Shown here piece by piece: positions 9,233 through 18,219 of a stretch of DNA of 64,000 bases. The notes under the pieces were generated by a model, which worked only from the letters and a program-made list of their open reading frames with translations, did not search any database and was not told the origin of the DNA. The stretch comes from Rhodococcus sp. H36-A4 (GTDB taxonomy: Bacteria; Actinomycetota; Actinomycetes; Mycobacteriales; Mycobacteriaceae). Each line of letters begins with the position of its first letter. Position 1 is the stretch's first letter. Made by a program: the position numbers and the translations under genes. The DNA lies in the NCBI RefSeq assembly GCF_027158005.1, contig NZ_JAPVLQ010000005.1, positions 62,001 to 126,000 of the forward strand, written 5' to 3'.

Positions 9233-10887
9233 TGCGAGTAATGGCTCAGATGGCGATGGTCATGAATCTGGACAAGTGCATCGGGTGCCACACGTGCTCG
9301 GTCACGTGCAAGCAGGTGTGGACCAATCGTTCCGGCGCAGAACACGTCTGGTTCAACAATGTGGAGACGCGGCCCGGTCAAGGATATCCGCGGACCTACG
9401 AAGATCAGGAGAAGTGGAAAGGTGGCTGGACGCTCGACAAGCGTGGCCGGCTGAAGTTCAAGGCGGGCGGTCGCCTGAAGAACCTCGCCACCATCTTCGC
9501 CAACCCCAACCTGCCCGGCATCAACGACTATTACGAGCCGTGGACCTACGACTACGAGAACCTCACCACCGCTCCGGCTCAGGACCATATGCCTGTGGCA
9601 AGACCGAAATCCTTGCTCACCGGCGAGAATACGAAAGTCACCTGGTCCTCGAACTGGGACGACGACCTTGCCGGGTCGGTCGAGCACGGGCACAACGATC
9701 CGATACTGGAGAAGATCGGCAACAAGATCAAATTCGAGTACGAGCAGGCATTCATGTTCTACCTGCCACGTATTTGTGAACACTGCCTGAATCCGTCCTG
9801 TGTGGCGTCGTGTCCCACCGGGGCGATATACAAGCGAGTAGAGGACGGCATCGTCCTCGTCGATCAGGATCGCTGCCGTGGCTGGCGGCAATGCGTCAGT
9901 GGCTGCCCGTACAAGAAGATGTACTTCAACCACAAGACCGGCAAAGTCGAAAAGTGTACGTTCTGTTATCCACGTATCGAGATCGGTCAGCCCACAATCT
10001 GTTCCGAAACGTGTGTGGGACGGCTGCGGTACCTCGGACTGATGTTGTACGACGCCGACCGGGTACTCGACGCGGCCTCGGTGACGGATGAACACGATTT
10101 GTTGCAAGCTCAACGCAACGTCTTTCTCGATCCGAACGATCCGGAAGTTGTTCGGCAGGCGCAGCGTGCCGACATCCCGGACGACTGGATCGAAAGTGCG
10201 CAACGGTCACCTATCTGGGCGTTGATCAACGAATACGAGGTCGCACTTCCGTTGCATCCGGAATTTCGAACGATGCCGATGGTCTGGTACATACCCCCGT
10301 TGTCTCCCGTTGTGGACGCAGTCCGCGAGACCGGTGAAGACGCCGAACGCAAGGGAAACCTGTTCGCTGCCATCGACTCACTGCGGATCCCTATCGAGTA
10401 TCTCGCCGGGTTGTTCACGGCAGGGGATACCGCTCCGGTGGACAAGGTGCTCCGCAAGCTTGCCGCGATGCGTTCGTTCATGCGCGATATCAATATGGGT
10501 TGGGAGGTAGACGAATCCATCCCGGAGTCCGTCGGAATGACCGGGCAAGAAATGATGGACATGTACCGTCTGCTCGCCATCGCAAAGTACGACGAGCGCT
10601 ACGTCGTACCGGCGGCCCACTACGAAGACGCCCACAAACTCGAGAACATCGCCACCGAGTGTTCCCTCGACGTCGAGGGTGGGCCCGGGATGGGCGGGAT
10701 GGACGGTTCTTTCGGTGGAGACCTCGGCATGGGTGCCGATCCAGGCGTCGGTACACCGACCGGGCCGGGACGCCCGGCGGGTGTGCGGATCAACCTGATG
10801 GATTGGAATGGACTGGGCACCCCCGATGGGCTTTTCCCCGAGGCTGCCGGGTCATCCGACTCGGCCGATACGGAGCACCGGTCATGA
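9232..10887 (+). CDS. narH: Respiratory nitrate reductase beta subunit
   Basis: A 551-aa iron-sulfur subunit that passes electrons from NarI haem to NarG. Four cysteine clusters are visible: CIGCHTCSVTC near residue 19, CEHCLNPSCVASCP near 183, CRGWRQCVSGCP (the tryptophan marks the [3Fe-4S] cluster) and CTFC...CSETC. The C-terminal 60 residues are rich in Gly, Met and Pro. The start overlaps the narG stop and the TGA overlaps the narJ ATG (ATGA). Confidence 0.97.
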   Translation: MRVMAQMAMVMNLDKCIGCHTCSVTCKQVWTNRSGAEHVWFNNVETRPGQGYPRTYEDQEKWKGGWTLDKRGRLKFKAGGRLKNLATIFANPNLPGINDYYEPWTYDYENLTTAPAQDHMPVARPKSLLTGENTKVTWSSNWDDDLAGSVEHGHNDPILEKIGNKIKFEYEQAFMFYLPRICEHCLNPSCVASCPTGAIYKRVEDGIVLVDQDRCRGWRQCVSGCPYKKMYFNHKTGKVEKCTFCYPRIEIGQPTICSETCVGRLRYLGLMLYDADRVLDAASVTDEHDLLQAQRNVFLDPNDPEVVRQAQRADIPDDWIESAQRSPIWALINEYEVALPLHPEFRTMPMVWYIPPLSPVVDAVRETGEDAERKGNLFAAIDSLRIPIEYLAGLFTAGDTAPVDKVLRKLAAMRSFMRDINMGWEVDESIPESVGMTGQEMMDMYRLLAIAKYDERYVVPAAHYEDAHKLENIATECSLDVEGGPGMGGMDGSFGGDLGMGADPGVGTPTGPGRPAGVRINLMDWNGLGTPDGLFPEAAGSSDSADTEHRS

Positions 10888-11540
10888 CCCCACGTGTCCC
10901 CAAGCTCAGATACTCGACCGACGAACTCACCCGCACGTGGCAGTCCGCCTCGATGCTGATGGACTACCCGGACGCGCACTTGATGTCTAATCTCGACCTC
11001 CTCGGCCGAGTCGCTGCCACCCTGCCCGCGAAACTCGGTAAGGGACTGCAGGAAACGATCGATCACCTCCGCACTCGGCCGCTACCTGAGTCCGAAGCCG
11101 GTTACGTCGACACCTTCGACAATCGCAGGCGCGGCTGCCTGTTCTTGACCTACTTCTCGAACGGAGAGACTCGAAAACGTGGGCTCGCGTTGCTGCGTAT
11201 CAAGCAGGTGTACACCAAGGCGGGGCTGATGCTCGCCGATGATCAACTACCTGATCATCTCTGTGTCGTATTGGAATTCGCCGCTACGACCGATCAGCGC
11301 GCCGGCCTGAAGATGATATTGGACAACCGCGCCGGCCTCGAGTTGCTCCGCCTGCATCTACGCGACATCGACTCGCCGTGGAGCGGGGCGATGGAAGCAG
11401 TATGCGCCACGCTGCCCCCGCTCAAAGGAAAGGATCACGAAGCTGTCGAGCGTTTGATCGCCGAAGGTCCGGAAGACGAGCAGGTGGGTCTCGATCCCTA
11501 TGGTTCGCCCGATTTGTTACCGATGCCTGGAGGTGCATGA
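10884..11540 (+). CDS. narJ: Nitrate reductase assembly chaperone (delta subunit)
   Basis: A 218-aa, mostly helical, TorD-like chaperone needed for cofactor insertion into NarG; it is not part of the mature enzyme. The segment WQSASMLMDYPD near the N-terminus and the FLTYFSNGETRKRG region are typical of actinobacterial NarJ. ATG 10884 overlaps the narH stop. The frame is open further upstream, but only as a shadow of narH. Confidence 0.93.
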   Translation: MTPRVPKLRYSTDELTRTWQSASMLMDYPDAHLMSNLDLLGRVAATLPAKLGKGLQETIDHLRTRPLPESEAGYVDTFDNRRRGCLFLTYFSNGETRKRGLALLRIKQVYTKAGLMLADDQLPDHLCVVLEFAATTDQRAGLKMILDNRAGLELLRLHLRDIDSPWSGAMEAVCATLPPLKGKDHEAVERLIAEGPEDEQVGLDPYGSPDLLPMPGGA

Positions 11541-12283
11541 TGGACAATGTCCGGGATGTGTTCCTGTGGTTGATCTTCCCTTACGTCTGCCTGACCATTT
11601 TTGTTCTCGGCCACATCTGGCGCTATCGCTACGACAAATTCGGCTGGACTTCCAGATCGAGTCAGATGTACGAAAGCCGCATTCTGCGCTGGGCGAATCC
11701 GATGTTCCATTTCGGCATTCTGGCCGTATTCCTCGGACATGTGATGGGCCTCGGAATTCCCGAAAGCTGGACCGAGGCCGTCGGAATCTCGGAGAACGTC
11801 TACCACTTCATGGCGGTCACGGTGGGCATCGTGGCCGGTGTCTTCACCCTCGTCGGCTTGGCAGGTCTGCTCTATCGTCGCCGCTTCACCAAGGCCGTTA
11901 TGGGGGCGACGACCAGGATGGACAAGCTGATGTATCTCATGCTCACCCTGGTGATACTGGGAGGCCTGGTCAACACCGGGACCGGCGTCGTCGGGGACTA
12001 CAACTACCGCGAAGGTGTGTCCGTCTGGTTCCGTGGCATCTTCTTCTTCGACCCGCAGCCCGAATTGATGGCGCATGCCCCGTTCAGTTTCCAATTCCAT
12101 GCGCTCGCCGCCATCAGTCTTTTCGCGGTATGGCCTTTCACCCGGTTGGTGCACGTATTCACCGCCCCGTTGGGATACATCTTTCGGCCGTACATCATCT
12201 ACCGCAGCCGCGATGCGCACGAAGGTTCCCGTGAACGCCGTCGTGGCTGGGACAAGGTCGACACCATTCCTCGACGTAGATAA
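11540..12283 (+). CDS. narI: Respiratory nitrate reductase gamma subunit (cytochrome b)
   Basis: A 247-aa membrane subunit with five hydrophobic segments that oxidises menaquinol and passes electrons through two b-type haems to NarH. Candidate haem ligands are the histidines in MFHFG and LGHVMG in the N-terminal half and in FQFHAL and RLVHVF near the C-terminus, arranged as in NarI. GGAGG at 11530-11534 favours ATG 11540 over ATG 11537. The start overlaps the narJ stop. Confidence 0.95.
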   Translation: MDNVRDVFLWLIFPYVCLTIFVLGHIWRYRYDKFGWTSRSSQMYESRILRWANPMFHFGILAVFLGHVMGLGIPESWTEAVGISENVYHFMAVTVGIVAGVFTLVGLAGLLYRRRFTKAVMGATTRMDKLMYLMLTLVILGGLVNTGTGVVGDYNYREGVSVWFRGIFFFDPQPELMAHAPFSFQFHALAAISLFAVWPFTRLVHVFTAPLGYIFRPYIIYRSRDAHEGSRERRRGWDKVDTIPRRR

Positions 12284-12307
12284 GCGAACCCGTAGATAAG
12301 CGAATCC
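12276..12307 (+). repeat. 16-bp tandem repeat over the narI stop codon
   Basis: GTAGATAAGCGAACCC (12276-12291) is followed directly by GTAGATAAGCGAATCC (12292-12307). The first unit holds the narI stop TAA and the second duplicates it downstream. Confidence 0.8.
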
Positions 12308-12374
12308 GCAGAAGCGGCGTACTTGCAGCACACAGGGATCTGCCGTACGTCCTGCGCCGTATGCTGGCCAACTG

Positions 12375-13124
12375 ATGACACCCGATTCCCTTTCCGTCAG
12401 CACAGACACCGTCTCCGACAGTGACATCGAGCGAGTCCTGGTGCTGGCCGCCCATCCCGACGATGTCGACTTCGGTGCGGCCGGCACGATCGCCCGCTGG
12501 ACCGAGCGCGGAATCGCGGTTGGTTACTGTCTGGCCACCTCGGGTGACGCCGGCGGATTCGAGGACATCCCGCGCGGGGCGATGGCGGCGATGCGCGAGG
12601 CCGAGCAGCAGGCCGCCGCGGCTGCGCTCGGTGTGCACGACGTGGAGTTCCTCCGGTTCGCCGACGGCGCGTTGTACCCGACGATGGAGCTGCGCAAGGG
12701 GTTCAGCCGGGCTATCCGGAGGGTCCGCCCCCAGCGGGTGCTGATCCAATCACCGGAGTTCGATTGGGGAAGAGTGGGTGCCTCGCACCCGGATCACCGG
12801 GCGGCAGGCGAGGCCGCCTTCGCCGCCGTGTACCCCGATGCCAGAAACCCGTACGCGCACCCGGAGCTGCTCGCAGACGAAGGTCTGCAGGCATGGTCGG
12901 CGCACCAGCTGTGGATCATGGGCGGTCCACATAACAACACGGCCGTAGACATCACAGCAACGTTCGATCGTAAGGTCGCTGCGTTGCGGGCACATCGCAG
13001 TCAAACCGAGCATATCTACGAGCTCGACGCACTGCTGCGTGGGTTTGCGGGCGCCGCCGCTTCTCAGGCAGGGCTGCCCGAAGGTCGGCTCGCGGAGGCG
13101 TTTCAGGTGGTTGCGGTTACCTGA
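12375..13124 (+). CDS. PIG-L/LmbE family zinc deacetylase
   Basis: A 249-aa protein of the family that includes MshB and Mca of mycothiol metabolism. The zinc-binding AAHPDDVDFGAAG is at residues 23-35 and the third ligand is in ASHPDHRAAGEA. The family removes N-acyl groups from GlcNAc-type sugars or amides. This one is shorter than MshB (about 300 aa) and stands alone, so I do not call it mshB. It begins with ATG 12375, 91 bases after narI, with no terminator in between. Confidence 0.82.
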   Translation: MTPDSLSVSTDTVSDSDIERVLVLAAHPDDVDFGAAGTIARWTERGIAVGYCLATSGDAGGFEDIPRGAMAAMREAEQQAAAAALGVHDVEFLRFADGALYPTMELRKGFSRAIRRVRPQRVLIQSPEFDWGRVGASHPDHRAAGEAAFAAVYPDARNPYAHPELLADEGLQAWSAHQLWIMGGPHNNTAVDITATFDRKVAALRAHRSQTEHIYELDALLRGFAGAAASQAGLPEGRLAEAFQVVAVT

Positions 13125-13149
13125 GCTGCCCGCAGGCAGTCAGGACTGA

Positions 13150-13350
13150 TCATCTGCCCGGCATGAGCATCCACGCGGCGAGGTAGATCAGCGCGACGGT
13201 TCCGCCCGAGACGACGGTGCCGAGCACCGTCAGGACTCGGACGAGGTTGGCGTCGATGCCGAAGTACTCTCCGATGCCGCCGCATACACCTGCGACCATC
13301 TTCTGAGAGTCGGAGCGGACGAATTCTTTGGGTGGGTTGGTGGAAGTCAT
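13150..13350 (-). CDS. Small PspC-domain membrane protein
   Basis: A 66-aa protein: a basic N-terminus, the PspC signature MVAGVCGGIGEYFGIDANLVR at about residues 18-38, then one membrane helix ending WMLMPGR. The family belongs to phage-shock or envelope-stress systems. It is convergent with the PIG-L gene. The ATG at 13350 starts the conserved domain; the longer open frame upstream has no family resemblance. Confidence 0.85.
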   Translation of the reverse strand: MTSTNPPKEFVRSDSQKMVAGVCGGIGEYFGIDANLVRVLTVLGTVVSGGTVALIYLAAWMLMPGR

Positions 13351-13720
13351 ACCGACAAGTCTGCGGGGTGGTGGCCCACTCGTACATCGGGAAGTCCACC
13401 CATCTTCACCCTGAAGTCGGATGCAATTGTGCGGATCGGGAGTCTCTCGCGTGCGCCGCATTTTTACGATATTCGGACGTCTGCTATGCGAATGTGCGAC
13501 ACCGCGCGATAACAAACCCCTCACCGAATCGACGTCCAAAGCCGTTTCTTTCGAATGGTTTTCGCGCTGTCTCGAGTAAAAGAAACGTTGCATGGGTACC
13601 GATGAGGGCGTGAGAATTCGACTTCACGCCTGAATGCTGCGCCACCTTGCCGAGTGCGGTATGAACGTAATCAGGTCGTACTTTCTACGGCTGTTCCGAA
13701 TGACAAGTACAGGAGTTTCC
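13351..13720. other. Intergenic leader region upstream of the small peptide genes
   Basis: There is no convincing gene in this 370-bp stretch. It is more AT-rich than its surroundings. It contains a short hairpin GGCGTGA (13607-13613) / TCACGCC (13624-13630) and would carry the promoter and leader of the peptide gene at 13721. I cannot place a -35/-10 pair with confidence. Confidence 0.4.
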
Positions 13721-13834
13721 ATGGGTTCAGCAGCAGGGTTCATCACCGACATCTTCTCGGGCGTACTCGACGGGCTCGTCGAGTCGATCGTGGACCAGAT
13801 CGTGGGCGTACTGACATCCGGTAGCGCTGCCTGA
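13721..13834 (+). CDS. Tiny acidic amphipathic peptide, porin-like (37 aa)
   Basis: The frame has a good ribosome binding site (AGGAG at 13711-13715) and starts MGSAAGFITDIF. From residue 7 to about 31 it alternates two hydrophobic and two small or acidic residues (FI..IF..VL..LV..IV..IV), giving a strongly amphipathic helix with net charge about -4 and no signal peptide. Size, acidity and lack of a signal resemble the small outer-membrane channel peptides PorA/PorH of Corynebacteriales; this is an analogy, not a sequence match. A similar peptide gene follows at 14051. Confidence 0.6.
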   Translation: MGSAAGFITDIFSGVLDGLVESIVDQIVGVLTSGSAA

Positions 13835-14050
13835 TTTTCTCAACGGTGTATGCCGTGGTCGCAGTCGGGGGCGGCTGCGGTGGCACGCGTGCAGCAGTCG
13901 TTTTGTGACCTGCGCGAGCGTGATGGAGAAACGTTTGTTCGTTCGTGTGCGAAACGTGACCTAGTGCGGTACAACTATCCGCACAGAGATCATTTTGTGA
14001 CGACCGTCACGGAACCTCTGGGTTTTTGTCCTCGACCGAAGGAGTTTCAT

Positions 14051-14140
14051 ATGGGATCCGCCGAACTTGCTGGAATTTTCGGTTTGCTGGCCAAGCTTCT
14101 CGGAGCAGCATCAGGTAGCTCAGCAACTCCTCCCGCTTAA
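14051..14140 (+). CDS. Tiny hydrophobic helical peptide, porin-like (29 aa)
   Basis: It starts MGSAELAGIFGLLAKLLGAA and ends in a Ser/Pro-rich tail. The ribosome binding site and spacer (AAGGAGTTTCAT) closely resemble those of the gene at 13721 (AGGAGTTTCC), and both products begin MGSA, so the two look like a related pair. No signal peptide is present. A very strong hairpin terminator starts eight bases after the stop, which supports this being a real transcribed gene. The 216 bases between the two peptide genes hold no other gene. Confidence 0.6.
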   Translation: MGSAELAGIFGLLAKLLGAASGSSATPPA

Positions 14141-14147
14141 ATTCCTT

Positions 14148-14194
14148 AGACCGATGGCCGGCACCCTCAACTGATGGGTGCCGGCCATCGGTCT
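14148..14194 (+). terminator. Strong hairpin terminator after the peptide genes
   Basis: A perfect 17-bp stem ACCGATGGCCGGCACCC (14150-14166) / GGGTGCCGGCCATCGGT (14176-14192), extendable by two more pairs, has a 9-base loop. No T-tract follows, as is common for actinobacterial terminators. Confidence 0.85.
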
Positions 14195-14224
14195 GTCCAG
14201 GGACGCACGCCCTAGTCTGGGTCG

Positions 14225-15058
14225 GTGCACACCGTTCCTATTCAAATGCCCGACGGCTCGACAGTGCCGGTATCGCTGTTTCCGGCCGACGGGCCAGACG
14301 ATGCCCCGGTAATAGTGATCATGCCGGGGCTCGGAATTCCGGGCGGCTACTACCGCCTATTCGCCGAAGCCCTCGTCGCCCGCGGTTTCCATGCCGCTGT
14401 CGGTGATCTCCGCGGACAAGGCGACAGCGTGCCCAAACCCAGTTCCGCCAGCAAATACGGTTATCAGGAACTGGTATCGGTGGACTTTCCTGCCATCTTC
14501 GAGGTGGTGCGCGAGGAGTTTCCGGCCGCCACTCCCTATCTTTTGGGGCACAGCATGGGCGGCCAACTCGGGTCGATGTATGCGGCTCGAATCCGTGGTC
14601 GACTGGCCGGGCTGATCTTGGTTGCCTCGGGGTCGCCGTACCACCGTGGCTTCGGAACCGTGCGCGGTGTCCCACTGTTGTTCGGCGCCGCAGCCATGGC
14701 ATTGACGAGCAGCATTGCGGGCTTCTGGCCAGGGGATCGCGTCGGTGTCGGTGGTTTCGGGCGGCAGTCGCGTGTGCTGATCGACGACTGGTCCAGATTC
14801 GCCCGGACCGGACTGATCGAGCCGGCCGGCGCCGACATGAACTACGAGGAGCGGATGGGCCGACTGAAGCTACCGGTCCTGACGATCACGATCGAAGGGG
14901 ACGAGGTGGCACCGCCGGGGTCGATGAAGAATCTGGTCGACAAGCTCGGCAACGCCGACGTCACCGCCGAGCACGTCGCCCAGTCACTCGGCCACAACGG
15001 CTGGATTCGAAATCCGACGGCCGTCGCGGACCTCGTGAGCTCGTGGATTCATCGCTGA
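14225..15058 (+). CDS. Alpha/beta-hydrolase, lysophospholipase-like
   Basis: A 277-aa cytoplasmic hydrolase with oxyanion region IVIMPGLGIPGGYY, the LRGQGDS strand-turn, the nucleophile elbow GHSMGG (Ser near residue 110), an acid in the EGDEVAPP loop and His in SLGHNGWI. The substrate is unknown. The start is GTG 14225; no clear ribosome binding site is seen. It is convergent with the peptidase gene at 15083. Confidence 0.8.
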   Translation: MHTVPIQMPDGSTVPVSLFPADGPDDAPVIVIMPGLGIPGGYYRLFAEALVARGFHAAVGDLRGQGDSVPKPSSASKYGYQELVSVDFPAIFEVVREEFPAATPYLLGHSMGGQLGSMYAARIRGRLAGLILVASGSPYHRGFGTVRGVPLLFGAAAMALTSSIAGFWPGDRVGVGGFGRQSRVLIDDWSRFARTGLIEPAGADMNYEERMGRLKLPVLTITIEGDEVAPPGSMKNLVDKLGNADVTAEHVAQSLGHNGWIRNPTAVADLVSSWIHR

Positions 15059-15082
15059 CAAGTTCTTGTCGAATTCTCGACG

Positions 15083-17113
15083 CTACGGCTGCAGTGCCTT
15101 CCACAGGAATCGGAAGGACAGCGCCGTCTTGAAGGCCAGCTGAGCGTTGTCCGCAGCGCCGCCGTGCCCGCCTTCGATGTTCTCGAAGTAGGTGACGGGC
15201 TGGTCCAGTTCTTCGAGCCGCGCGGCCATTTTGCGGGCATGACCGGGATGCACCCGGTCGTCGCGTGTCGAGGTCGCAATGAGGATCGACGGATAGCGTT
15301 TCTCGTTCGGGGCCACGATGTTCTGGTACGGCGAGTATTCGGAGATGAATGACCACTCGTCGGGGTCGTCCGGGTCGCCGTATTCCGCCACCCACGATGC
15401 CCCCGCCAGCAGTAGGTGATATCGCTTCATGTCCAGCAGCGGTACCTGGCAGACCAGCGCGCCGAACAATTCGGGGTACTTGGTCAGCATGATTCCGATC
15501 AGGAGTCCGCCGTTGCTTCCGCCCTGAGCGCCGAGCTGGCTGGGTGTGGTGATCTCGCGCTGCACCAGATCCTGTGCCACAGCCGCAAAATCCTCGTGGA
15601 CCTTGTGCCGGCCGGCGCGCAGCACCTGGGTATGCCATTCTGGGCCGTATTCGCCGCCGCCTCGAATGTTGGCCACTACGTAGGTGCCGCCCTGCTCGAG
15701 CCAAGCCAGACCGGTTGCACCGCTGTACGACGGCGTCATCGAGATCTCGAAACCTCCGTAGCCGTAGAGCATCGTCGGACCGGGGCCGATGCCTTCCTTG
15801 CGGACGACGAAGTAGGGCACGGCAGTGCCGTCGAGCGAGGTCGCGAAATACTGAGTGACGGCCATCGAATCGGTGTCGAAGAAGGACGGCGCCTGTTTGA
15901 GGACCTCGAGGTCGCCGCCGATCGTGCCGAACAGCAGCGTGGCAGGTGTCAGATAACCACTCGACGATAGAAAGAACTCGTCACCGTTCTCCTCCGCATC
16001 GGTGCCGACGATCTCGGTGGAGGTCGAATCCGGTAGGCCGAGCAACGGCTGATCATCCCAGGCACCGGGCCCCGGAGTGAGCACTCGGAACTCGCTGCGC
16101 ACGTCTACGAGCGTGACGACGAGCAAGTGATTCTCGGTCCAGGCGAACTGATGCAGGGAGCGGTGTGCGTCGGGCGAGAACAGTACGGTCATCTCGCGGT
16201 CCCCGGCGAGGAAGCTCTCGAAGTTCGCGGCCAGTAGCGCGCCCGACGGATACGTCTTGTCGCCGATCGTCCACTCGGTCATCGTGCGGACCAGTAGCCA
16301 CTGCTTGTGGACCGAAGTCGTTGCATCGGTCGGCGTATCGATCAGCGTCAGGGTTGTGCCGTCCAGCAGATACAACTCGGCGTTGAAGAAGTCCGTCGCG
16401 CGTTGCACGAAGTCACGTTCGAAGTCGGGAGTCCGGTCGTGCCACGCCGAAATCGAGATGTCGGTCGTCGTTCCCTCGTACACGGTTTCGGCCTCGGCCA
16501 GCGGGGTACCGCGGGTCCACCGCTTGGCGATACGCGGATATCCAGAGTCGGTGAGCGAACCGGCACCGAAGTCGGTTCCTACATAGACGGTGTCGGCGTC
16601 GATGTACCCGATGTCGGTCTTGGCCTCGGCAACGAAGAATCCGCCTTCCGAATGGTCGCGGAACGTGCGCGTCCGCAAGTCGAATTCACGGACGATCGAC
16701 GCGTCGGCGCCGCCGCGGGACATCGTGACCAACGCGAGGTGCTGATCGGGACGCAGCACCTGCGCACCGCTCCACACCCAGTTCTCGCCTTCGGCCTCGG
16801 CAACGGCGTCCAGGTCGAGCAGGATGTCCCACTCGGGAGAGGCCTTGCGGTATTCCGTCATCGTGGTCCGACGCCACAGTCCTCTGATGTGCTCGGCGTC
16901 GCGCCAGAAGTTGTACAGGTACTCACCGCGCCGACGCGCATACGGAATTCGTGCGTCGGTGTCGAGGACCTCGCGCACGCGTGCTTCGATGTCGTCGAAT
17001 TCGGGGCCGGCCAACGCGGCGGTGGTGGCGGCGTTGCGGGTGCGTACCCAGTCCAATGCGCGCCCGTCGGTGACCTCTTCGAGCCACAGGTACGGATCAG
17101 AGGTGTTGCTCAT
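15083..17113 (-). CDS. Prolyl oligopeptidase family serine peptidase (S9A)
   Basis: A 676-aa protein. The N-terminal SDPYLWLEEVTDGRALDWV is the S9 leader, followed by a beta-propeller of about 350 residues and a C-terminal alpha/beta-hydrolase domain. The catalytic triad is visible: Ser in GGSNGG (near residue 533), Asp in TRDDRVHPGH and His in EGGHGG. It cleaves short peptides, probably in the cytoplasm as no signal peptide is seen. It sits upstream of lpd as Rv0457c does in M. tuberculosis (order recalled from memory). Confidence 0.92.
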   Translation of the reverse strand: MSNTSDPYLWLEEVTDGRALDWVRTRNAATTAALAGPEFDDIEARVREVLDTDARIPYARRRGEYLYNFWRDAEHIRGLWRRTTMTEYRKASPEWDILLDLDAVAEAEGENWVWSGAQVLRPDQHLALVTMSRGGADASIVREFDLRTRTFRDHSEGGFFVAEAKTDIGYIDADTVYVGTDFGAGSLTDSGYPRIAKRWTRGTPLAEAETVYEGTTTDISISAWHDRTPDFERDFVQRATDFFNAELYLLDGTTLTLIDTPTDATTSVHKQWLLVRTMTEWTIGDKTYPSGALLAANFESFLAGDREMTVLFSPDAHRSLHQFAWTENHLLVVTLVDVRSEFRVLTPGPGAWDDQPLLGLPDSTSTEIVGTDAEENGDEFFLSSSGYLTPATLLFGTIGGDLEVLKQAPSFFDTDSMAVTQYFATSLDGTAVPYFVVRKEGIGPGPTMLYGYGGFEISMTPSYSGATGLAWLEQGGTYVVANIRGGGEYGPEWHTQVLRAGRHKVHEDFAAVAQDLVQREITTPSQLGAQGGSNGGLLIGIMLTKYPELFGALVCQVPLLDMKRYHLLLAGASWVAEYGDPDDPDEWSFISEYSPYQNIVAPNEKRYPSILIATSTRDDRVHPGHARKMAARLEELDQPVTYFENIEGGHGGAADNAQLAFKTALSFRFLWKALQP

Positions 17114-17218
17114 GCCCTATTTGTACCCTCGTAGGTACTGTCGCTCCGAAGGTGACCGGTCACGTGCCGGTGCTCACTTTCGTGTCGGGTGGTGGTGTTC
17201 GAGGAAGGATCGCCGGAG

Positions 17219-18170
17219 ATGAATCTGTGGGAACAGCACTGCTGTCTGCCGCTTGTGCCCACTGCGGACATCACGGAGTTGGCTCGGTACCCGCTCGGGT
17301 CGTACGTGTCCGTCAACGTCGGCTTCTCGCCGCATTCCAAAGCTGTCGTGACTGCGCTGGCGCAGGATTTCCGTCGTAAAGCACTCGCCGACGGACGTTT
17401 TCGCATGGTCGATGCGGTGGACGAACCCGAAGACGCCGAGCTGATCACCCTGGCGTTCGACCTGGAGGATTCCGTTCCACTCGAGGGCGATCTCGACAAT
17501 GTCCGCTACTTCCACAGCCTCGGTGTGCGTTCCATGCTTCCGACCTACAACCACGCCAATGCGGCCGGAGGGGGATGCCTCGACGTCGAAGACACGGGTC
17601 TGACGGCGTACGGGAGGGATGTGGTTCGCGAGATGAATCGTGTGGGGATGCTCGTCGACGGCTCGCACTGCGACCGGGCTCGACGTGGCACGTTGCACCG
17701 AGCACCCGATGATCTACAGTCACTCCAATTTCGCCGCTTTGTGGCAGCATCCGCGGAACATTACCGATGAGCAGGCGCTCGAATGCGCACGCACTTCAGG
17801 GGTTGTGGGGATCAACGGTGTCGGCATCTTCCTCGGCGTCAATGCGCCCGAGGACGACGACAAACGGGTGCAGGCGATGGCGGACCACATCGAATACGGC
17901 GTGGAGTTGCTCGGCATCGAGCACGTGGGTATCGGCTCGGACTATTCGTTCGACCACGAAGATTTCAATCACGAGCTCAGAATTCACCCCGAGGCGTTCT
18001 CGGAGATGTACACGCGCTGGGGGCCGCTGCAGTGGGTTCCGCCGGAAGGAACGCTCACCCTGCCCACGGTGCTGCGTAGTCGTGGTTTCGACGACAAGGC
18101 CGTCGACGCCGTGTTCGGTGGAAACTTCCGGCGGGTCGCACAGGCCACACACGCGGCTACCGGCAGGTAA
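17219..18170 (+). pseudogene. Frameshifted M19 (membrane dipeptidase family) gene
   Basis: Two overlapping frames together make one M19 dipeptidase of about 315 aa. The first, from ATG 17219 (GGAG upstream), runs through the metal-site motifs DLED and LVDGSHC and then loses family resemblance. The second frame picks up at [19 protein letters not shown] and continues to [15 protein letters not shown] and the stop at 18170. The break is near 17672-17680, where about 2, 5 or 8 bases appear missing just after SHC (homologues usually have Gly-Tyr-Arg or similar there). The N-terminal HxD metal motif is also atypical (EQHCCLPL). It may be a true pseudogene or a single sequence error. Confidence 0.75.
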
Positions 18171-18219
18171 CCGGACCGTCTCGAGACAGGGAATCCGTAC
18201 GCGACTAAGCTGGGGAATC

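Noticed and set aside
12375-13124. mshB (mycothiol deacetylase)
   Set aside because: Only the general PIG-L motifs match; it is shorter than MshB and has no mycothiol neighbours here.
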